DNA of 64,000 nucleotides from Roseomonas haemaphysalidis (GCF_017355405.1 NZ_CP061177.1:2711001-2775000); one strand, 5' to 3'; positions 48,065 to 58,318 are shown, counted from the stretch's first letter. A program made the numbers and translations. The notes: generated by a model from the letters alone, not told the origin.

Positions 48065-50274
48065 GCGGCGCGTTCGGCAGCCGGCCGGGGCGGGGGCGGC
48101 ACCCAGGGGCGCTGCCCCCGCCAGGCCCGGTCAGATACGATGCGGACGCCGTCTGCCGTCAGCCAGATGGCATGCGGCCCATCCCGCCAAACGCTGAAAC
48201 GGTCCACGACTGCGGTGCTGCGGCATCGTCCGCGGATGGGCTCTGGCGAAATCATCACCTCGGACCGCCCACAATGCTCCCCGGCCTGGACGGGCGGTGC
48301 CGTTTCATTGCGGCGGGGCGCCCGTTCCAGCCGTAGCAGCATCGCGGCCGGCACGTCGGGACGGGGCTGGAAGCGGCAGGCGGTGAGCGTGCAGTCCATC
48401 GCGCCCTCCTCGGTGCGGCCTTCGGCGGGCACGGGGGTCGCGGCCTCCTCGCCCCAGCTCCGCAGCCAGCTATCCCGCGTCAGGCCGGAGGCTCCGCTCG
48501 CACGTTGCAGGTACACGGCATCGGGCGTGCGGAAGGCGATCAGCCGGGCGTCGCCGGACACCAGAATATCGGGCGGCGTCACCCAGGCTGCCGAGGCCAG
48601 GCCCAGCACCATCATCGGCACGCCCAGCAAACGCCAGCGCCGCTGCCACAGGCACAGCCATATCAGGCCAAAGGCGGTCAATCCCAGGCCCCAGGCCGGG
48701 ATCGGCGCGGCAGCCAGCGCCGCCCCCGGCCAGGCGGCGACCGCATGCGCGACAAACAAGGTTGCTTCCACCCCCCAGCCCATGGGGACCAGGGCCCAGT
48801 GCTCCAGCCCCAGGGGCATCAGGGCCATCGCGGCCATGCCCGCGGGCATCACCAGGATGGACGTCAGTGGAATGGCCACGGCGTTGGACAACACCCCATA
48901 GACCTGCAGACGGCCGAAGTGATGCAGGCCGAACGGCGTGGTCGCAGCGCCCGCGAGCACCGATGTCATCACCAGCCCGAGCAGCAGCAGGGCCGGCTTG
49001 CGCCACCACCCGGCACCGGCGCGCCAGCGGCGCAGCGTCGGGCCTGCCCATTCATTGCCGGCGATCAGCACCATCACGGCGGCGAAGCTCATCTGGAATG
49101 AGGCGCCCATCACCGCATCCGGCTGCAGCAGCATGACAGCCGCGGCGGCCACGGCCAGGGCCCGCAGCGACAGCGCCCGGCGGCCGATCAGGATGCCGAG
49201 CGTCACCAGGGCGGCCATGGCGAAGCTGCGCAGCATCGGGACCTGCGCGCCGGTGAGCAGCACGTAGCCGAGGCCGACGATGAGGCTACCCGGTGCCGCG
49301 AGGGCACGGCTGTCGCCCCGCAGGGCCAGCCAGGGAATGAATGCCAGCAGCCAGCGCAGGATCCCGAAGGACAGCCCCATGACAATGGCGATGTGCAGCC
49401 CGGATACGGAAAGCAGGTGAGCCAGACCGGAGTCGCGCATCGCGTCCAGGTCGGTGGCGGGAATGGCGCTTTGCGAACCTGTCAGCAGGGCGCTCGCCAC
49501 CGCCCCGGCGCCGCCGGGGATCTGGCCCCGCACCCTGGCCTCCACCTGTTGCCGCAGCCGCGCGAAGCTGGAGCCGGCGGGGGCTGCCTCCTCCAGCCGC
49601 TCGGCTTCCCCGATCGCGAAGCCGGAGCCCCCCAGGCCGGAAAAGAACGCGTTGCGCTGGAAGTCCCAGGCACCCGGATAGGCAGGCGGCGCCGGAGCAC
49701 GGATCAGGGCGCGGACGCGCAGGTGATCGCCCGGTTCCGGGACCAGCGCGTCTTTGGCCCGCAGGCGGATGCGCAAGTTCCGGAGTAGTGGCGGGCTGTC
49801 CGCCGACAGGCGTGGGGCGGTCAGGGTCACGCGCAGCCCCTCGGCCAATGCATCGACACTCTCGACCACGCCCTCCACGACGACCGCCTTGTTGGGCAGG
49901 TCGGGCATCGGCGGCAACCGGTGGGCATGCCATGCGGCCACGCCGAGCCCCAGCAGGGCGAGCCCCGCCGATGAAGCGAACCAAGCGGCCAGGGGATGAC
50001 GGCGCAACAGCAGCAGGGCCGCCAGCAGCATAGGCAGGGCGAGCCAAAGCGCTTCAAGCCCCGGCTCGCGGTCCAGGCTGAAATAGGCGACGATGCCACA
50101 GCCGAAGGCCACGGGCAGCCAAAGTGGCAGGCGGGTCCATTCCGCGGCCAGACAGCCTTCCGCGAAAGCCCAGGAACGCGGGAGCCTGAGCCGGCCGATA
50201 AGTCCTGCCGGCCGGCCAGCCCCACCCGCCGGCAGCGGATCCGGCAAGGCGCGCGGTGCGATCGTGGCGCCCAT
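48058..50274 (-). CDS. comEC: ComEC/Rec2 family DNA-uptake membrane protein
   Basis: A 738-residue multi-pass membrane protein of the ComEC/Rec2 family, the expected channel for single-stranded DNA in competence. The N-terminal part has membrane segments and a DUF4131-like soluble domain (about 120-240, [21 protein letters not shown]); the competence domain shows [39 protein letters not shown] and [13 protein letters not shown]. The C-terminal region is short and lacks the metallo-beta-lactamase domain of some ComEC proteins. It overlaps lexA by 7 nt and is divergent from gltX. Whether the host is competent is unknown. Confidence 0.9.
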   Translation of the reverse strand: MGATIAPRALPDPLPAGGAGRPAGLIGRLRLPRSWAFAEGCLAAEWTRLPLWLPVAFGCGIVAYFSLDREPGLEALWLALPMLLAALLLLRRHPLAAWFASSAGLALLGLGVAAWHAHRLPPMPDLPNKAVVVEGVVESVDALAEGLRVTLTAPRLSADSPPLLRNLRIRLRAKDALVPEPGDHLRVRALIRAPAPPAYPGAWDFQRNAFFSGLGGSGFAIGEAERLEEAAPAGSSFARLRQQVEARVRGQIPGGAGAVASALLTGSQSAIPATDLDAMRDSGLAHLLSVSGLHIAIVMGLSFGILRWLLAFIPWLALRGDSRALAAPGSLIVGLGYVLLTGAQVPMLRSFAMAALVTLGILIGRRALSLRALAVAAAAVMLLQPDAVMGASFQMSFAAVMVLIAGNEWAGPTLRRWRAGAGWWRKPALLLLGLVMTSVLAGAATTPFGLHHFGRLQVYGVLSNAVAIPLTSILVMPAGMAAMALMPLGLEHWALVPMGWGVEATLFVAHAVAAWPGAALAAAPIPAWGLGLTAFGLIWLCLWQRRWRLLGVPMMVLGLASAAWVTPPDILVSGDARLIAFRTPDAVYLQRASGASGLTRDSWLRSWGEEAATPVPAEGRTEEGAMDCTLTACRFQPRPDVPAAMLLRLERAPRRNETAPPVQAGEHCGRSEVMISPEPIRGRCRSTAVVDRFSVWRDGPHAIWLTADGVRIVSDRAWRGQRPWVPPPPRPAAERAAQ

Positions 50275-50385
50275 GGTCCCTCAACCTCTGCGCGCACTCT
50301 ACAGCAAGCAGGCGCCATGGTAGAAGCGATCGCTCTGACGAAATCTGGCGAGCCGAGCAAGGCTCGAAGGAATCTGGCCGAGCCC

Positions 50386-51777
50386 ATGACAGTCCGCACC
50401 CGCTTTGCGCCCTCGCCCACCGGCTATCTGCACATCGGCGGTGCGCGCACCGCGCTGTTCAACTTCCTGTTCGCTCGCCATCACGGTGGCCAGTACCTGT
50501 TGCGGATCGAGGACACCGACAAGGCGCGCAGCACCCAGGAAGCCGTGCAACAGATCCTGCACAGCCTGGACTGGCTGGGCCTTTCGCCGGACGAGGCACC
50601 CGTGATGCAAAGTGCGCGCGAGGCGCGGCATGCCGAGGTGGCGCGCGAGCTGCTGGCGCAGGGCAAGGCCTACCAGTGCTTCTGCACGCCGGAAGAGCTG
50701 GTGCAGATGCGCGAAACGGCGGCCGCCGAGGGCCGCCCGCCCCGCTACGATGGCCGCTGGCGCGACCGCGACCCGGCCGAGGCGCCCGCCGGCGTGAAGC
50801 CGGTGATCCGCATCAAGGCCCCGCGGGAAGGCGAGACGGTGGTCCACGACCTCGTGCAGGGCGAGGTGCGGGTGAAGAACACCGAGCTGGATGACATGAT
50901 CATCCTGCGCTCGGACGGCACGCCGACCTACCTGCACGCCGTGGTGGTCGACGACCACGACATGGCGATCACCCACGTGATCCGTGGTGACGACCACCTG
51001 ACCAACACCTTCCGCCAGGTGATGGTCTACGACGCCATGGGCTGGCACCGGCCGCATTTCGCGCACATCCCGCTGATCCATGGCGCGGACGGCGCCAAGC
51101 TCTCCAAGCGCCACGGCGCGGTGGGCGCATTGGAATTCCGCGACCAGGGCTTCCTGCCGGAGGCGGTATGCAACTACCTGCTGCGGCTCGGCTGGGGCCA
51201 TGGGGACGAGGAGTTCGTGCCGCGTGACCGCGCCATCGAGCTGTTCGACCTCAAGGACGTCGGCCGCGCCGCCAGCCGCATGGACTATGCCAAGCTCAGC
51301 CACCTGAACGCCCAGTACCTGCGCGCCAAGGACCCGGACGAGATCACCGGCGACGTGCTGTCCATCCTGCGCGACCGCGGCGCCACTTTGCCGGAGGGGG
51401 CGGCCACCACCATCCGGGCGCTGATGGCCGACATCATGCCCCGCGCCCGCACGTTGAATGAGGCCGCCGACATGTGCGGCTTCGCCACCGCCAGCATTCC
51501 GCTCACCTTCGAGCCCAAGGCCGAAGCGCAGTTGACGCCAGAGGCCAGGGACCGGCTGCGCGACCTCGCCGAATTCCTGGAGGATGCCCCGTGGGAGCGT
51601 GCCGATCTGGACAAGTGGCTGCGCGACTACGCCGACGTGAAGGGCCTGAAGCTTGGTGCCGTGGCGCAGCCGCTGCGCGCCGCGCTGACCGGCAGCACGC
51701 AGTCGCCGCCCATCGACGCCGTGCTCTTCGCACTGGGCAAGGGTGAGGCCCTCGCCCGTATCCGCGCCGCCGCCTGA
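50386..51777 (+). CDS. gltX: Glutamate--tRNA ligase
   Basis: Charges tRNA-Glu with glutamate. The 463-residue class I synthetase begins with the HIGH-type motif FAPSPTGYLHIGGARTALF and carries the KMSKS-type motif KLSKRHGAVG, with LRIEDTDKARSTQEAVQQI. The ATG at 50386 gives MTVRTRFAPSPTGYLHIGG directly, as in relatives; an in-frame ATG at 50317 would add 23 residues of no family character. It follows comEC divergently. Many alphaproteobacteria carry two gltX genes; whether another exists here is unknown. Confidence 0.95.
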   Translation: MTVRTRFAPSPTGYLHIGGARTALFNFLFARHHGGQYLLRIEDTDKARSTQEAVQQILHSLDWLGLSPDEAPVMQSAREARHAEVARELLAQGKAYQCFCTPEELVQMRETAAAEGRPPRYDGRWRDRDPAEAPAGVKPVIRIKAPREGETVVHDLVQGEVRVKNTELDDMIILRSDGTPTYLHAVVVDDHDMAITHVIRGDDHLTNTFRQVMVYDAMGWHRPHFAHIPLIHGADGAKLSKRHGAVGALEFRDQGFLPEAVCNYLLRLGWGHGDEEFVPRDRAIELFDLKDVGRAASRMDYAKLSHLNAQYLRAKDPDEITGDVLSILRDRGATLPEGAATTIRALMADIMPRARTLNEAADMCGFATASIPLTFEPKAEAQLTPEARDRLRDLAEFLEDAPWERADLDKWLRDYADVKGLKLGAVAQPLRAALTGSTQSPPIDAVLFALGKGEALARIRAAA

Positions 51778-51790
51778 CGGAGACCCACCG

Positions 51791-52984
51791 ATGAACGACA
51801 CCCTGCTTTCCGCCATTCGAGAGCTGCAGCCCGAGCTCTCCGCCATCCGGCGCGACATCCACACCCACCCCGAGATCGGGATGGAGGAGCAGCGCACGGC
51901 GGCGCTGGTCGCCGCCAAACTGCGGGAATACGGGCTGTCGGTCACGGAAGGCATCGGCAACACCGGCGTGGTGGCGACCCTCAAGGGCCGCCTGCCCGGC
52001 CAGCGCGCCATCGGCCTGCGGGCTGACATGGATGCGCTGCTGATCAACGAGACGACCGGCCTGCCGCATGCCTCGGTCAACCCGGGCAAGATGCATGCCT
52101 GCGGGCATGACGGCCACACCACCATGCTGCTGGGTGCCGCGAAATTCCTGTCGCAGAACCCTGACTTTGGCGGCACCGTGCACTTCATCTTCCAGCCTGC
52201 CGAGGAAGGCCGCGGCGGCGCCGTGGCGATGCTGAAGGACGGGTTGTTCGACCGCTTCCCGGTGGATGCGGTGTACGGTCTGCACAACGAGCCGGGCATG
52301 CCGCTCGGGCTGTTCTCCACCCGCACCGGCCCGGCCCTGGCGGCGAGCGACCGCTGGGTCGTCACCTTCCGCGGCACCGGTGGGCACGGTGGCGCCACGC
52401 CGCATCTTTCCACGGACGTGACGGTGGTGCAGGCGCAATTCGTGCTGGCATTGCAGACCATCGTCAGCCGCAACATCGCCGCCGTCGACTCGGCGGTGAT
52501 CAGCGTGGGTGCGATCGAGGGTGGCGCCTTCGGCTCCACCAACGTCATGCCGGCCGTGATGCGGGTGGGCGGCACGGCGCGCTCCTACCTGCCGGAGGTG
52601 CGTGACACCATGGAGCGGCGGATCGCCGAACTGGCGCACGGCATCGCCGCGACCTTCGGCTGCACGGCCGAGCCGGAATACTTTCGCGGCACGACCGCAC
52701 TGGTGAACCACGCCGAGCAGACCGTGACGGCCGTGGCCGCAGCCGGCGCGCTGGTGGGCGAGCAGGCGGTCGATGCCAACGCCAAGCCCGTGACTGGCGG
52801 CGAGGACTTCGCCCACATGCTGGAAGCCCGCCCCGGCGCCTTCATGTTCATGGGGCAAGGCGCCGGCGGTGCGACGTCCGAGGGGCTGCACACGCCGAGC
52901 TACGACTTCAACGACGACGCCATCCCCTTCGGCGTCGGCTACTGGGTCAGCCTGGTGCGCGAGGAAATGGGAGAGGCCCGGTGA
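51791..52984 (+). CDS. M20 family amidohydrolase (hippurate hydrolase-like)
   Basis: A 397-residue M20D metallo-aminoacylase. Metal motifs are DIHTHPEIGMEE, MHACGHDGHTTMLLGAAKFL and FQPAEEGRGGAVAML, with GGEDFAHMLEARPGAFMFMG near the end. It belongs to the hippurate/IAA-amino-acid hydrolase group that cleaves N-acyl amino acids. It starts 13 nt after gltX and overlaps the next gene by 4 nt, so gltX and this gene share a message. The substrate is unknown. Confidence 0.9.
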   Translation: MNDTLLSAIRELQPELSAIRRDIHTHPEIGMEEQRTAALVAAKLREYGLSVTEGIGNTGVVATLKGRLPGQRAIGLRADMDALLINETTGLPHASVNPGKMHACGHDGHTTMLLGAAKFLSQNPDFGGTVHFIFQPAEEGRGGAVAMLKDGLFDRFPVDAVYGLHNEPGMPLGLFSTRTGPALAASDRWVVTFRGTGGHGGATPHLSTDVTVVQAQFVLALQTIVSRNIAAVDSAVISVGAIEGGAFGSTNVMPAVMRVGGTARSYLPEVRDTMERRIAELAHGIAATFGCTAEPEYFRGTTALVNHAEQTVTAVAAAGALVGEQAVDANAKPVTGGEDFAHMLEARPGAFMFMGQGAGGATSEGLHTPSYDFNDDAIPFGVGYWVSLVREEMGEAR

Positions 52985-53442
52985 GCCGTCCCTGGACCCT
53001 GCCGGCGGCTGCGGCGCTGGCCCTGGCCCTGGCCGCCCCGCTGGCGGCCGATGCCCAGCAGCCGGCGGGCCCTGCCGGGGGGCCGCCGCATGCCTGGCTG
53101 TTCGGCACCTGGACGGGCGGCATCTTTCCGGCATCGGAAACCGGCGGCGCCGGCTGCTTTGGCCAACCCAGCGTGATCTTCACGCAGGACATCGTGATGC
53201 GCAGCTCGCCGGTGGACGTGGCAATGCGCCAACGGCTGGTTCAAACCGCCACCGCCACGCCGCAAGGCGTCGAGTTCCGCTTGGTTCCGGCCGCACCCCC
53301 TGGCGGGCGCGTGCCGCTCGGGGCCGGCTTCGGCTGCGCCGATCCGAACCTGCTGCGGGTCGAGCGCCGGGGCAACAACGAGATCGTCTTTCCCGACTGC
53401 AGCGAATTCCCGTCCCCCTTGAAGCGCTGCACGACTCCCTGA
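52981..53442 (+). CDS. Small exported protein of unknown function
   Basis: A 153-residue protein without a recognised domain. The N-terminal 25 residues (basic start, a long Ala/Leu core, then ADAQQP) form a signal peptide. The mature part carries several cysteines (GAGCFG, FGCADP, FPDCSEF, KRCTT) that could pair as disulfides in the periplasm, and WLFGTWTGGIFPASETGG. The start is GTG at 52981, overlapping the M20 stop. It is translated with the gltX-M20 message. Confidence 0.6.
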   Translation: MSRPWTLPAAAALALALAAPLAADAQQPAGPAGGPPHAWLFGTWTGGIFPASETGGAGCFGQPSVIFTQDIVMRSSPVDVAMRQRLVQTATATPQGVEFRLVPAAPPGGRVPLGAGFGCADPNLLRVERRGNNEIVFPDCSEFPSPLKRCTTP

Positions 53443-53505
53443 GGCGTCAAGCCTTCGGTAACCCGGTCCGGGCTAGCCTCCGCCCATCGCATGGAGGAGG
53501 CCAGA

Positions 53506-54294
53506 ATGGCCACCGATGGTCCGGACCGTCGCCTGATCGCCTATACCCTCGACCGACCCTTGCCGCCGATCCAGCCGGCGCCGGTGCGCCGCGACTGGAT
53601 GGATGCCTCGCCCCAGGGCTTCGCCTATCGCTGCCTGCCACTCACCATCGCCAACAGCCATGGCTGGGTGGTGCTGGCGGAAAGCACCTCGGACGCGGTA
53701 TGGAACGGCGGCGACCAACCCGGTGACATCGCCATCAAGCAGGTCGGGGGTCCCGGTGCGGCGCCGCTCAGCCATTTCGGCGCCGGCATCCTGACCTTTC
53801 ATGTCGATGCGCTGATCCGCACGCCGCCGGGCATGAACCTCTGGGTGTCCGGCCCGCCTAATGCCGTGAAGGACGGCATCGCCCCGCTGTCCGGCGTCGT
53901 GGAAACGGACTGGGCACCCATGACCTTCACCATGAACTGGCGCTTCACCCGCCCCTTCCACTCCGTGCGCTTCACGGCAGGCGAGGCGATCTGCTTCTTT
54001 TTCCCCGTGCCGCGCGACATCGTTGCCGGCATGCAGCCGGAAACCCGCCCTCTGGCGGAGGACCCGGCGCTGCAGGCCGCCCACCACGGGTGGCGGCAAG
54101 CCCGCAACGGCTTCAATGCCGGGTTGAAGCAACCGGGCAGCGCGGAACAGGCGCAGGGCTGGCAGCGGCATTACCATCGTGGCCGGGCTCCGGTCGGCGG
54201 CGGCGCGGTGCATGGCCACGCCACCAAATCGCAGGCCCGCCCCTTTCCGCCACCCGCCCCAGCCGTCACTCGGGAAGCGTCGCCACCGCCCTGA
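53506..54294 (+). CDS. DUF6065 family protein
   Basis: A 262-residue cytoplasmic protein of the DUF6065 type. Family features visible are LIAYTLDRPLPPIQPAPVRRDWMD, FAYRCLPLTIANSHGWVVL, WNGG, SHFGAGILTFHVD, VSGPPNAVKDGIAPLSGVVETDW and MTFTMNWRFTRP. The C-terminal 40 residues are low-complexity and Pro/Ala-rich. ATG 53506 is preferred to 53491 because GGAGGAG lies six bases before it. Its end overlaps the convergent histidine kinase gene by 29 nt. Relatives are often near sugar or cell-surface genes, but no function is known. Confidence 0.75.
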   Translation: MATDGPDRRLIAYTLDRPLPPIQPAPVRRDWMDASPQGFAYRCLPLTIANSHGWVVLAESTSDAVWNGGDQPGDIAIKQVGGPGAAPLSHFGAGILTFHVDALIRTPPGMNLWVSGPPNAVKDGIAPLSGVVETDWAPMTFTMNWRFTRPFHSVRFTAGEAICFFFPVPRDIVAGMQPETRPLAEDPALQAAHHGWRQARNGFNAGLKQPGSAEQAQGWQRHYHRGRAPVGGGAVHGHATKSQARPFPPPAPAVTREASPPP

Positions 54295-55606
54295 GGCCGC
54301 CTTCCGGGCGGTTCCGCAGCACCACGTCGCCGCCATGCGCCCGCAGGATGTTGCGGGCGATGGGCAGGCCAAGGCCGGTGCCGCCGGTTTCCCGGTTGCG
54401 GCTGGCTTCCAGGCGGCGGAACGGCTGGAACACCGCCTCCAGCGACTCCTCCGGTATGCCGTCGCCATCGTCCTCGACCTTCAAGGTCAAGACGCCATGC
54501 ACGGGCGCCTGCAACACGACGCGGGCGTTGCCCGCATAGTTCAGGGCATTGGCCACCAGATTCGCCAGCGCGCGCTTCAGGGCAATCGGCCGCCCACGAA
54601 TGCGCTGACGGTCCGGCCCCTCATAGGCGATGGCGTCCTGTGGCAGATCAGGGCGCGCATCGGCCGCCTCGTCCAGCACCGTGCGGCACAGGGCAGCGAG
54701 GTCCACCGCCACCGAAGGCTCGGTCGCGGAATCGTCCCGCGCGAAGGCCAGCGTGGCGTTGACCATGGCTTCCATCTCGTCGAGGTCCGACAGCATCTTC
54801 CGCCGTTGCTCGTCGTCGTCCATGAACTCGGCGCGCAGCCGCAGTCGGGTGATGGGCGTGCGCAGGTCGTGGCCGATCGCCGCCAGCATCTGCGTGCGGT
54901 CCCCCACGAAGCGGCGGATGCGCTCGGCCATGGTGTTGAAGGCCCGGGCGGCGGTGACGACCTCGCTTGGCCCGCTTTCCGGCAGAGGCGGTGCATTGAC
55001 GTCACGCCCCAGGCGCTCGGCGGCGCGCGACAGGGCGGAAACCGGGCGCACCAGCCGCCGCGTCGCCCACAGGATCAGCGCCAGCGCGGCGCCGGTCATG
55101 AGCATGAAGGCGACCAGAAAGGTTTCGGAATGCCAGGGGCGCGGCGGCGGCACCGTGAGCCAAAGGTTCAACCACGGCCCGTCCGGCAGCCGCATGGCCA
55201 CCACCAGCAGGCCGGGATGCGGACCGCTGGCCACCAGCGCCTCGCGCGGGCGGAAGCGCGGCGGGCTGGACGCGATGAGATCGAGCTGGAACAGCCGCAC
55301 CATGGACAGCGGCGCGCGCGACATGCCCGGCCGCACCGCGGGCGAGTCCGACAGGTCGGCGGCCAGCCCATCGGGCATCTCGATATCGAAGAGCATGGAC
55401 TCGCGCCGGTCGGGCGGGGCCAGCAGCATGGTGCGCCAGATGCCAAAGGCCCGTGCGCTGATCTCGCGTGACATGCCCAGCCGCTGCAGGTCCACCCGGT
55501 CCAGGGCATGGATCGTCAGGCCCGCCGCCTGCACCAGCATCAGCGCGAGGGTCAGGAACAGCGCGGTGCGGCCGGCCAGGCTTCGCGGCAGCAGCCGGCG
55601 AATCAC
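54266..55606 (-). CDS. Sensor histidine kinase, EnvZ-like
   Basis: A 446-residue membrane sensor kinase. Membrane segments lie at about 15-33 and 160-180, around a periplasmic domain of some 120 residues; a HAMP domain follows. The phosphorylated histidine is His246 in LAAIGHDLRTPITRLRL, the EnvZ-type X-region. ATP-binding motifs are LANLVANALNYAG, DDGDGIP and GTGLGLPIARNIL. It overlaps the response regulator gene by 4 nt. The signal is unknown. Confidence 0.93.
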   Translation of the reverse strand: MIRRLLPRSLAGRTALFLTLALMLVQAAGLTIHALDRVDLQRLGMSREISARAFGIWRTMLLAPPDRRESMLFDIEMPDGLAADLSDSPAVRPGMSRAPLSMVRLFQLDLIASSPPRFRPREALVASGPHPGLLVVAMRLPDGPWLNLWLTVPPPRPWHSETFLVAFMLMTGAALALILWATRRLVRPVSALSRAAERLGRDVNAPPLPESGPSEVVTAARAFNTMAERIRRFVGDRTQMLAAIGHDLRTPITRLRLRAEFMDDDEQRRKMLSDLDEMEAMVNATLAFARDDSATEPSVAVDLAALCRTVLDEAADARPDLPQDAIAYEGPDRQRIRGRPIALKRALANLVANALNYAGNARVVLQAPVHGVLTLKVEDDGDGIPEESLEAVFQPFRRLEASRNRETGGTGLGLPIARNILRAHGGDVVLRNRPEGGLRAVATLPE

Positions 55607-56361
55607 CCTGCGGCGCCCTCGATCCGCTCGTTGGCCTTTTCCACCGTGGCGGCCAGCACATAGCCGCCGCCGCGCACCGTCTTGATCAGGCTGGGGTTGC
55701 GCCCGTCATCCTCCAGCTTGCGCCGCAGCCGGGACACCGCGACGTCGATCGCCCGGTCGAACGGCCCGGCCTGGCGGCCGCGCAGCAGGTCCATCAGCAT
55801 GTCGCGCGTCAGCACCCGGTTGGGACGTTCCACGAGCACCATCAGCAGCTCGTACTCGCCGCCGGTCAGCGGCACCTCCACGCCATCGGGGTTCAACAAG
55901 CGGCGGCGGGCGGGCTCCAGCGTCCAGTTCGCGAAGCGGATGCTCTTGGGGGGCGGCTCCTGGCTGGCACCGCTTTCGCCGTTCGCCCGGCGAAGCACGG
56001 CACGGATGCGCGCCAACAGTTCGCGCGGGTTGAAGGGCTTGGCGACGTAGTCGTCGGCCCCCAGCTCCAGCCCCACGATACGGTCGGTTTCCTCGCTCAT
56101 CGCCGTCAGCATGACGATCGGCACGTCTGACTGGCCTCGCAGCCACCGGGCGAAGTCCAGGCCGGATTCACCCGGCATCATCAGGTCGAGCACGACCAGG
56201 TGGTACCGGCCGAGCGGCCAAAGGCGTCGGGCCTCCCGCGCATCGCGGGCCGCTGTGACGCGGCAGGACTGCCTTTCGAGGAATTTCGAAAGGAGGTCAC
56301 GGATCTCCCTGTCGTCGTCGACGACCAGGATGTGCGGAGGCGGTTCCATGATATCGACCAT
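55603..56361 (-). CDS. OmpR-family response regulator
   Basis: A 252-residue response regulator of the OmpR type. Receiver residues are VVDDDRE, Asp59 in LVVLDLMMPGESG, and the lysine in DYVAKPFNP. The output winged helix shows VPLTGGEYELLMVLVERPNRVL, AIDVAVSRLRRKLED and ends GGGYVLAATV. Start codons at 56361 (MVDIMEP) and 56349 (MEPPP) are both possible; neither has a clear ribosome site. The AT-richer spacer of about 85 nt upstream (56362-56445) is likely its promoter and that of the glycosylase gene. Confidence 0.94.
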   Translation of the reverse strand: MVDIMEPPPHILVVDDDREIRDLLSKFLERQSCRVTAARDAREARRLWPLGRYHLVVLDLMMPGESGLDFARWLRGQSDVPIVMLTAMSEETDRIVGLELGADDYVAKPFNPRELLARIRAVLRRANGESGASQEPPPKSIRFANWTLEPARRRLLNPDGVEVPLTGGEYELLMVLVERPNRVLTRDMLMDLLRGRQAGPFDRAIDVAVSRLRRKLEDDGRNPSLIKTVRGGGYVLAATVEKANERIEGAAG

Positions 56362-56445
56362 AAGCTGAATATGGCGCGGGAGCGCGAGGACATTGTTACA
56401 GAGTTTCTTGTCAGCGCGTCCGGTATCCCTTCGTTGCAATTCGCC

Positions 56446-57096
56446 ATGCGGGCATTGAGCGAAGCCCGCCCGGACTGGGTGCAGCCGGGGCTGGAGGGGT
56501 TGTTTCGCCTGGACCCGGACTTCGCCACTATCGAGCCCCTGGCAGGCCCCCTGCCCTGGCGCCGCCGGCCGCGGGGTTTCGGTGGTCTGGCGCGCAGCAT
56601 CCTGGGGCAGCAGATCAGCAATCAGGCCGCCGAGGCCATCTGGCGCCGCTTCGTGGCGTTGCCAGGCAGCCTGCAGCCGGAAGGTCTCCTGGCGCTGCGG
56701 GACGAGGACTTCCGGGCCGCTGGCCTGTCCCGCCCCAAGGTGGCGCATCTGCGCGGCCTCGCCGCCGCGGCGTTGCGCGGCGAGCTGCGGCTGGATGCCC
56801 TTGACCGGATGACGGATGCGGAGGCCGTCGCCCATCTCGCGGCCCAGCGTGGCCTCGGGCCCTGGACGGCCCAGGTGCATCTGCTATTCGCCGAAGACCG
56901 GCCCGATGTGTTTCCGCATGGCGATGTGGCCCTGGCCGCCGCCCTGGCCCACCTGAAGAACCTTGCCACGCGCCCCACGCCCAACGCCCTGACGCGGCTG
57001 GCTGAGGGTTGGAGCCCCTGGCGCTCGCTGGCGGCGCGGCTGCTGTGGCATTATTGGCGGCACGTGACCGGGCGCCCGGTTGGCGAGGCCGATTAG
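56446..57096 (+). CDS. DNA-3-methyladenine glycosylase (AlkA-like, HhH-GPD family)
   Basis: A base-excision repair enzyme of the HhH-GPD superfamily that removes alkylated bases. The 216-residue product has ARSILGQQISNQAAEAIWRRF, the helix-hairpin-helix and Gly/Pro segment LAAQRGLGPWTAQVHLLFA, and the catalytic aspartate in FPHGDVALAAALAHL. The ATG at 56446 (MRALSEARPDW) is chosen; an ATG at 56371 would add 25 residues lying in what looks like a promoter patch. It is divergent from the response regulator gene and precedes the aminotransferase by 22 nt. Confidence 0.88.
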   Translation: MRALSEARPDWVQPGLEGLFRLDPDFATIEPLAGPLPWRRRPRGFGGLARSILGQQISNQAAEAIWRRFVALPGSLQPEGLLALRDEDFRAAGLSRPKVAHLRGLAAAALRGELRLDALDRMTDAEAVAHLAAQRGLGPWTAQVHLLFAEDRPDVFPHGDVALAAALAHLKNLATRPTPNALTRLAEGWSPWRSLAARLLWHYWRHVTGRPVGEAD

Positions 57097-57118
57097 CCGT
57101 GCCACCCTGCGCCGCATC

Positions 57119-58300
57119 ATGCCCCGTCTCCGCCTGTCCGCCCGCGCCGATGCCACCGACACGCCGCCCATCCCGGCCGCCCGAGGCTGGGCCGCGCGCT
57201 ATGCTGGCGCGGCCGGGCCGATGCTGGACCTGACCCAGGCGGTGCCGGGCTATCCGCCGCATCCTGAACTGCTGGATCGGCTTGGCCATGCGGCGGCGGA
57301 GCGTGGCACGGCGGGATATGGTCCCATTGATGGCGACGTCGGGCTGCGCGAGGCGCTGGCGGACGAGCTGTCCGTGGCTTACGGCACCCCGGTCGGGGCG
57401 GAGGATGTTTCCATCACCGCCGGTTGCAACCTGGCCTTCACCATGGCGATGACGGTGCTGGCGGGCAGCGGCGATGCGGTGCTGCTGCCGGTCCCCTGGT
57501 ATTTTAACCACCGCATGACGCTGGAGCTGCTGGGCATCCAGGCCCTGCCCTTCGCCACGCGCGCCGAAGACGGCTTCATTCCCGACCCGGACGCGCTGGC
57601 GGCGGCCATCACGCCCCAGGTCCGCGCCGTGGTCCTGGTGACGCCGAACAACCCGACCGGCGCCATCTATCCTCCGGATGTCATCGGGCGCATCGCCAGG
57701 CTGTGCCGCGAGCGCGGCGTGTGGCTGGTGCTGGACGAGACCTATCGTGACTTCCTGCCGGAGCCCGCGGCCGCGCCGCATGGACTGTTCGCCGAAGCTG
57801 GTTGGCAGGATGGCGTCGTGCAGCTTTATTCCTTTTCCAAATCCTATTGCATTCCTGGGCACCGGATGGGTGCCATCGTCGGTGGCGGCGCCTTTCGCCA
57901 AGGGCTGCTGAAGGTGCTCGACAGCTTCCAGATCTGCCCATCGCGCCCGGCCCAGGCGGCCCTGGCCTGGGCGATCCCGGCGCTGCGGGGCTGGCGTGCC
58001 GGCAACCGCGCCGTCATGGCCGGCCGCGCCGCCGCCTTCTCCGCCGCCATGGGCACGCTGCCCGATTGGCATGTCGACGCGATGGGAACCTACTTCGCTT
58101 ATCTCCGCATCCCGTCGGGCATGCCGGATGCCATGCCCATGGCCGAGCGGCTGGCGGCCGAGCGGGGCCTGCTCGTGCTGCCCGGCCCCTTCTTCGGCCC
58201 CGGGCAGGAACGGCATCTGCGCCTCGCCTTCGCCAACGCCGGGGATGCCGCGCTGGCCGCGCTGCCCGCCCGCCTCGACCACGCCACCCAGCTCGCCTGA
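57119..58300 (+). CDS. Class I/II PLP-dependent aminotransferase
   Basis: A 393-residue aminotransferase of fold type I. Motifs are DLTQAVPGYPPHPEL, GYGPIDGDVGLREALADEL, VVLVTPNNPTGAIY, WLVLDETYRDFL, and the PLP lysine in YSFSKSYCIPGHRMGAIV. It resembles aspartate/aromatic-type enzymes. ATG 57119 is chosen; 57080 overlaps the glycosylase end. The next gene, starting 18 nt after its stop, is the binding protein of a branched-chain amino-acid-type ABC operon, which points to amino-acid catabolism. Substrate unknown. Confidence 0.9.
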   Translation: MPRLRLSARADATDTPPIPAARGWAARYAGAAGPMLDLTQAVPGYPPHPELLDRLGHAAAERGTAGYGPIDGDVGLREALADELSVAYGTPVGAEDVSITAGCNLAFTMAMTVLAGSGDAVLLPVPWYFNHRMTLELLGIQALPFATRAEDGFIPDPDALAAAITPQVRAVVLVTPNNPTGAIYPPDVIGRIARLCRERGVWLVLDETYRDFLPEPAAAPHGLFAEAGWQDGVVQLYSFSKSYCIPGHRMGAIVGGGAFRQGLLKVLDSFQICPSRPAQAALAWAIPALRGWRAGNRAVMAGRAAAFSAAMGTLPDWHVDAMGTYFAYLRIPSGMPDAMPMAERLAAERGLLVLPGPFFGPGQERHLRLAFANAGDAALAALPARLDHATQLA

Positions 58301-58318
58301 ATGCCGAGGATGCCCGCC

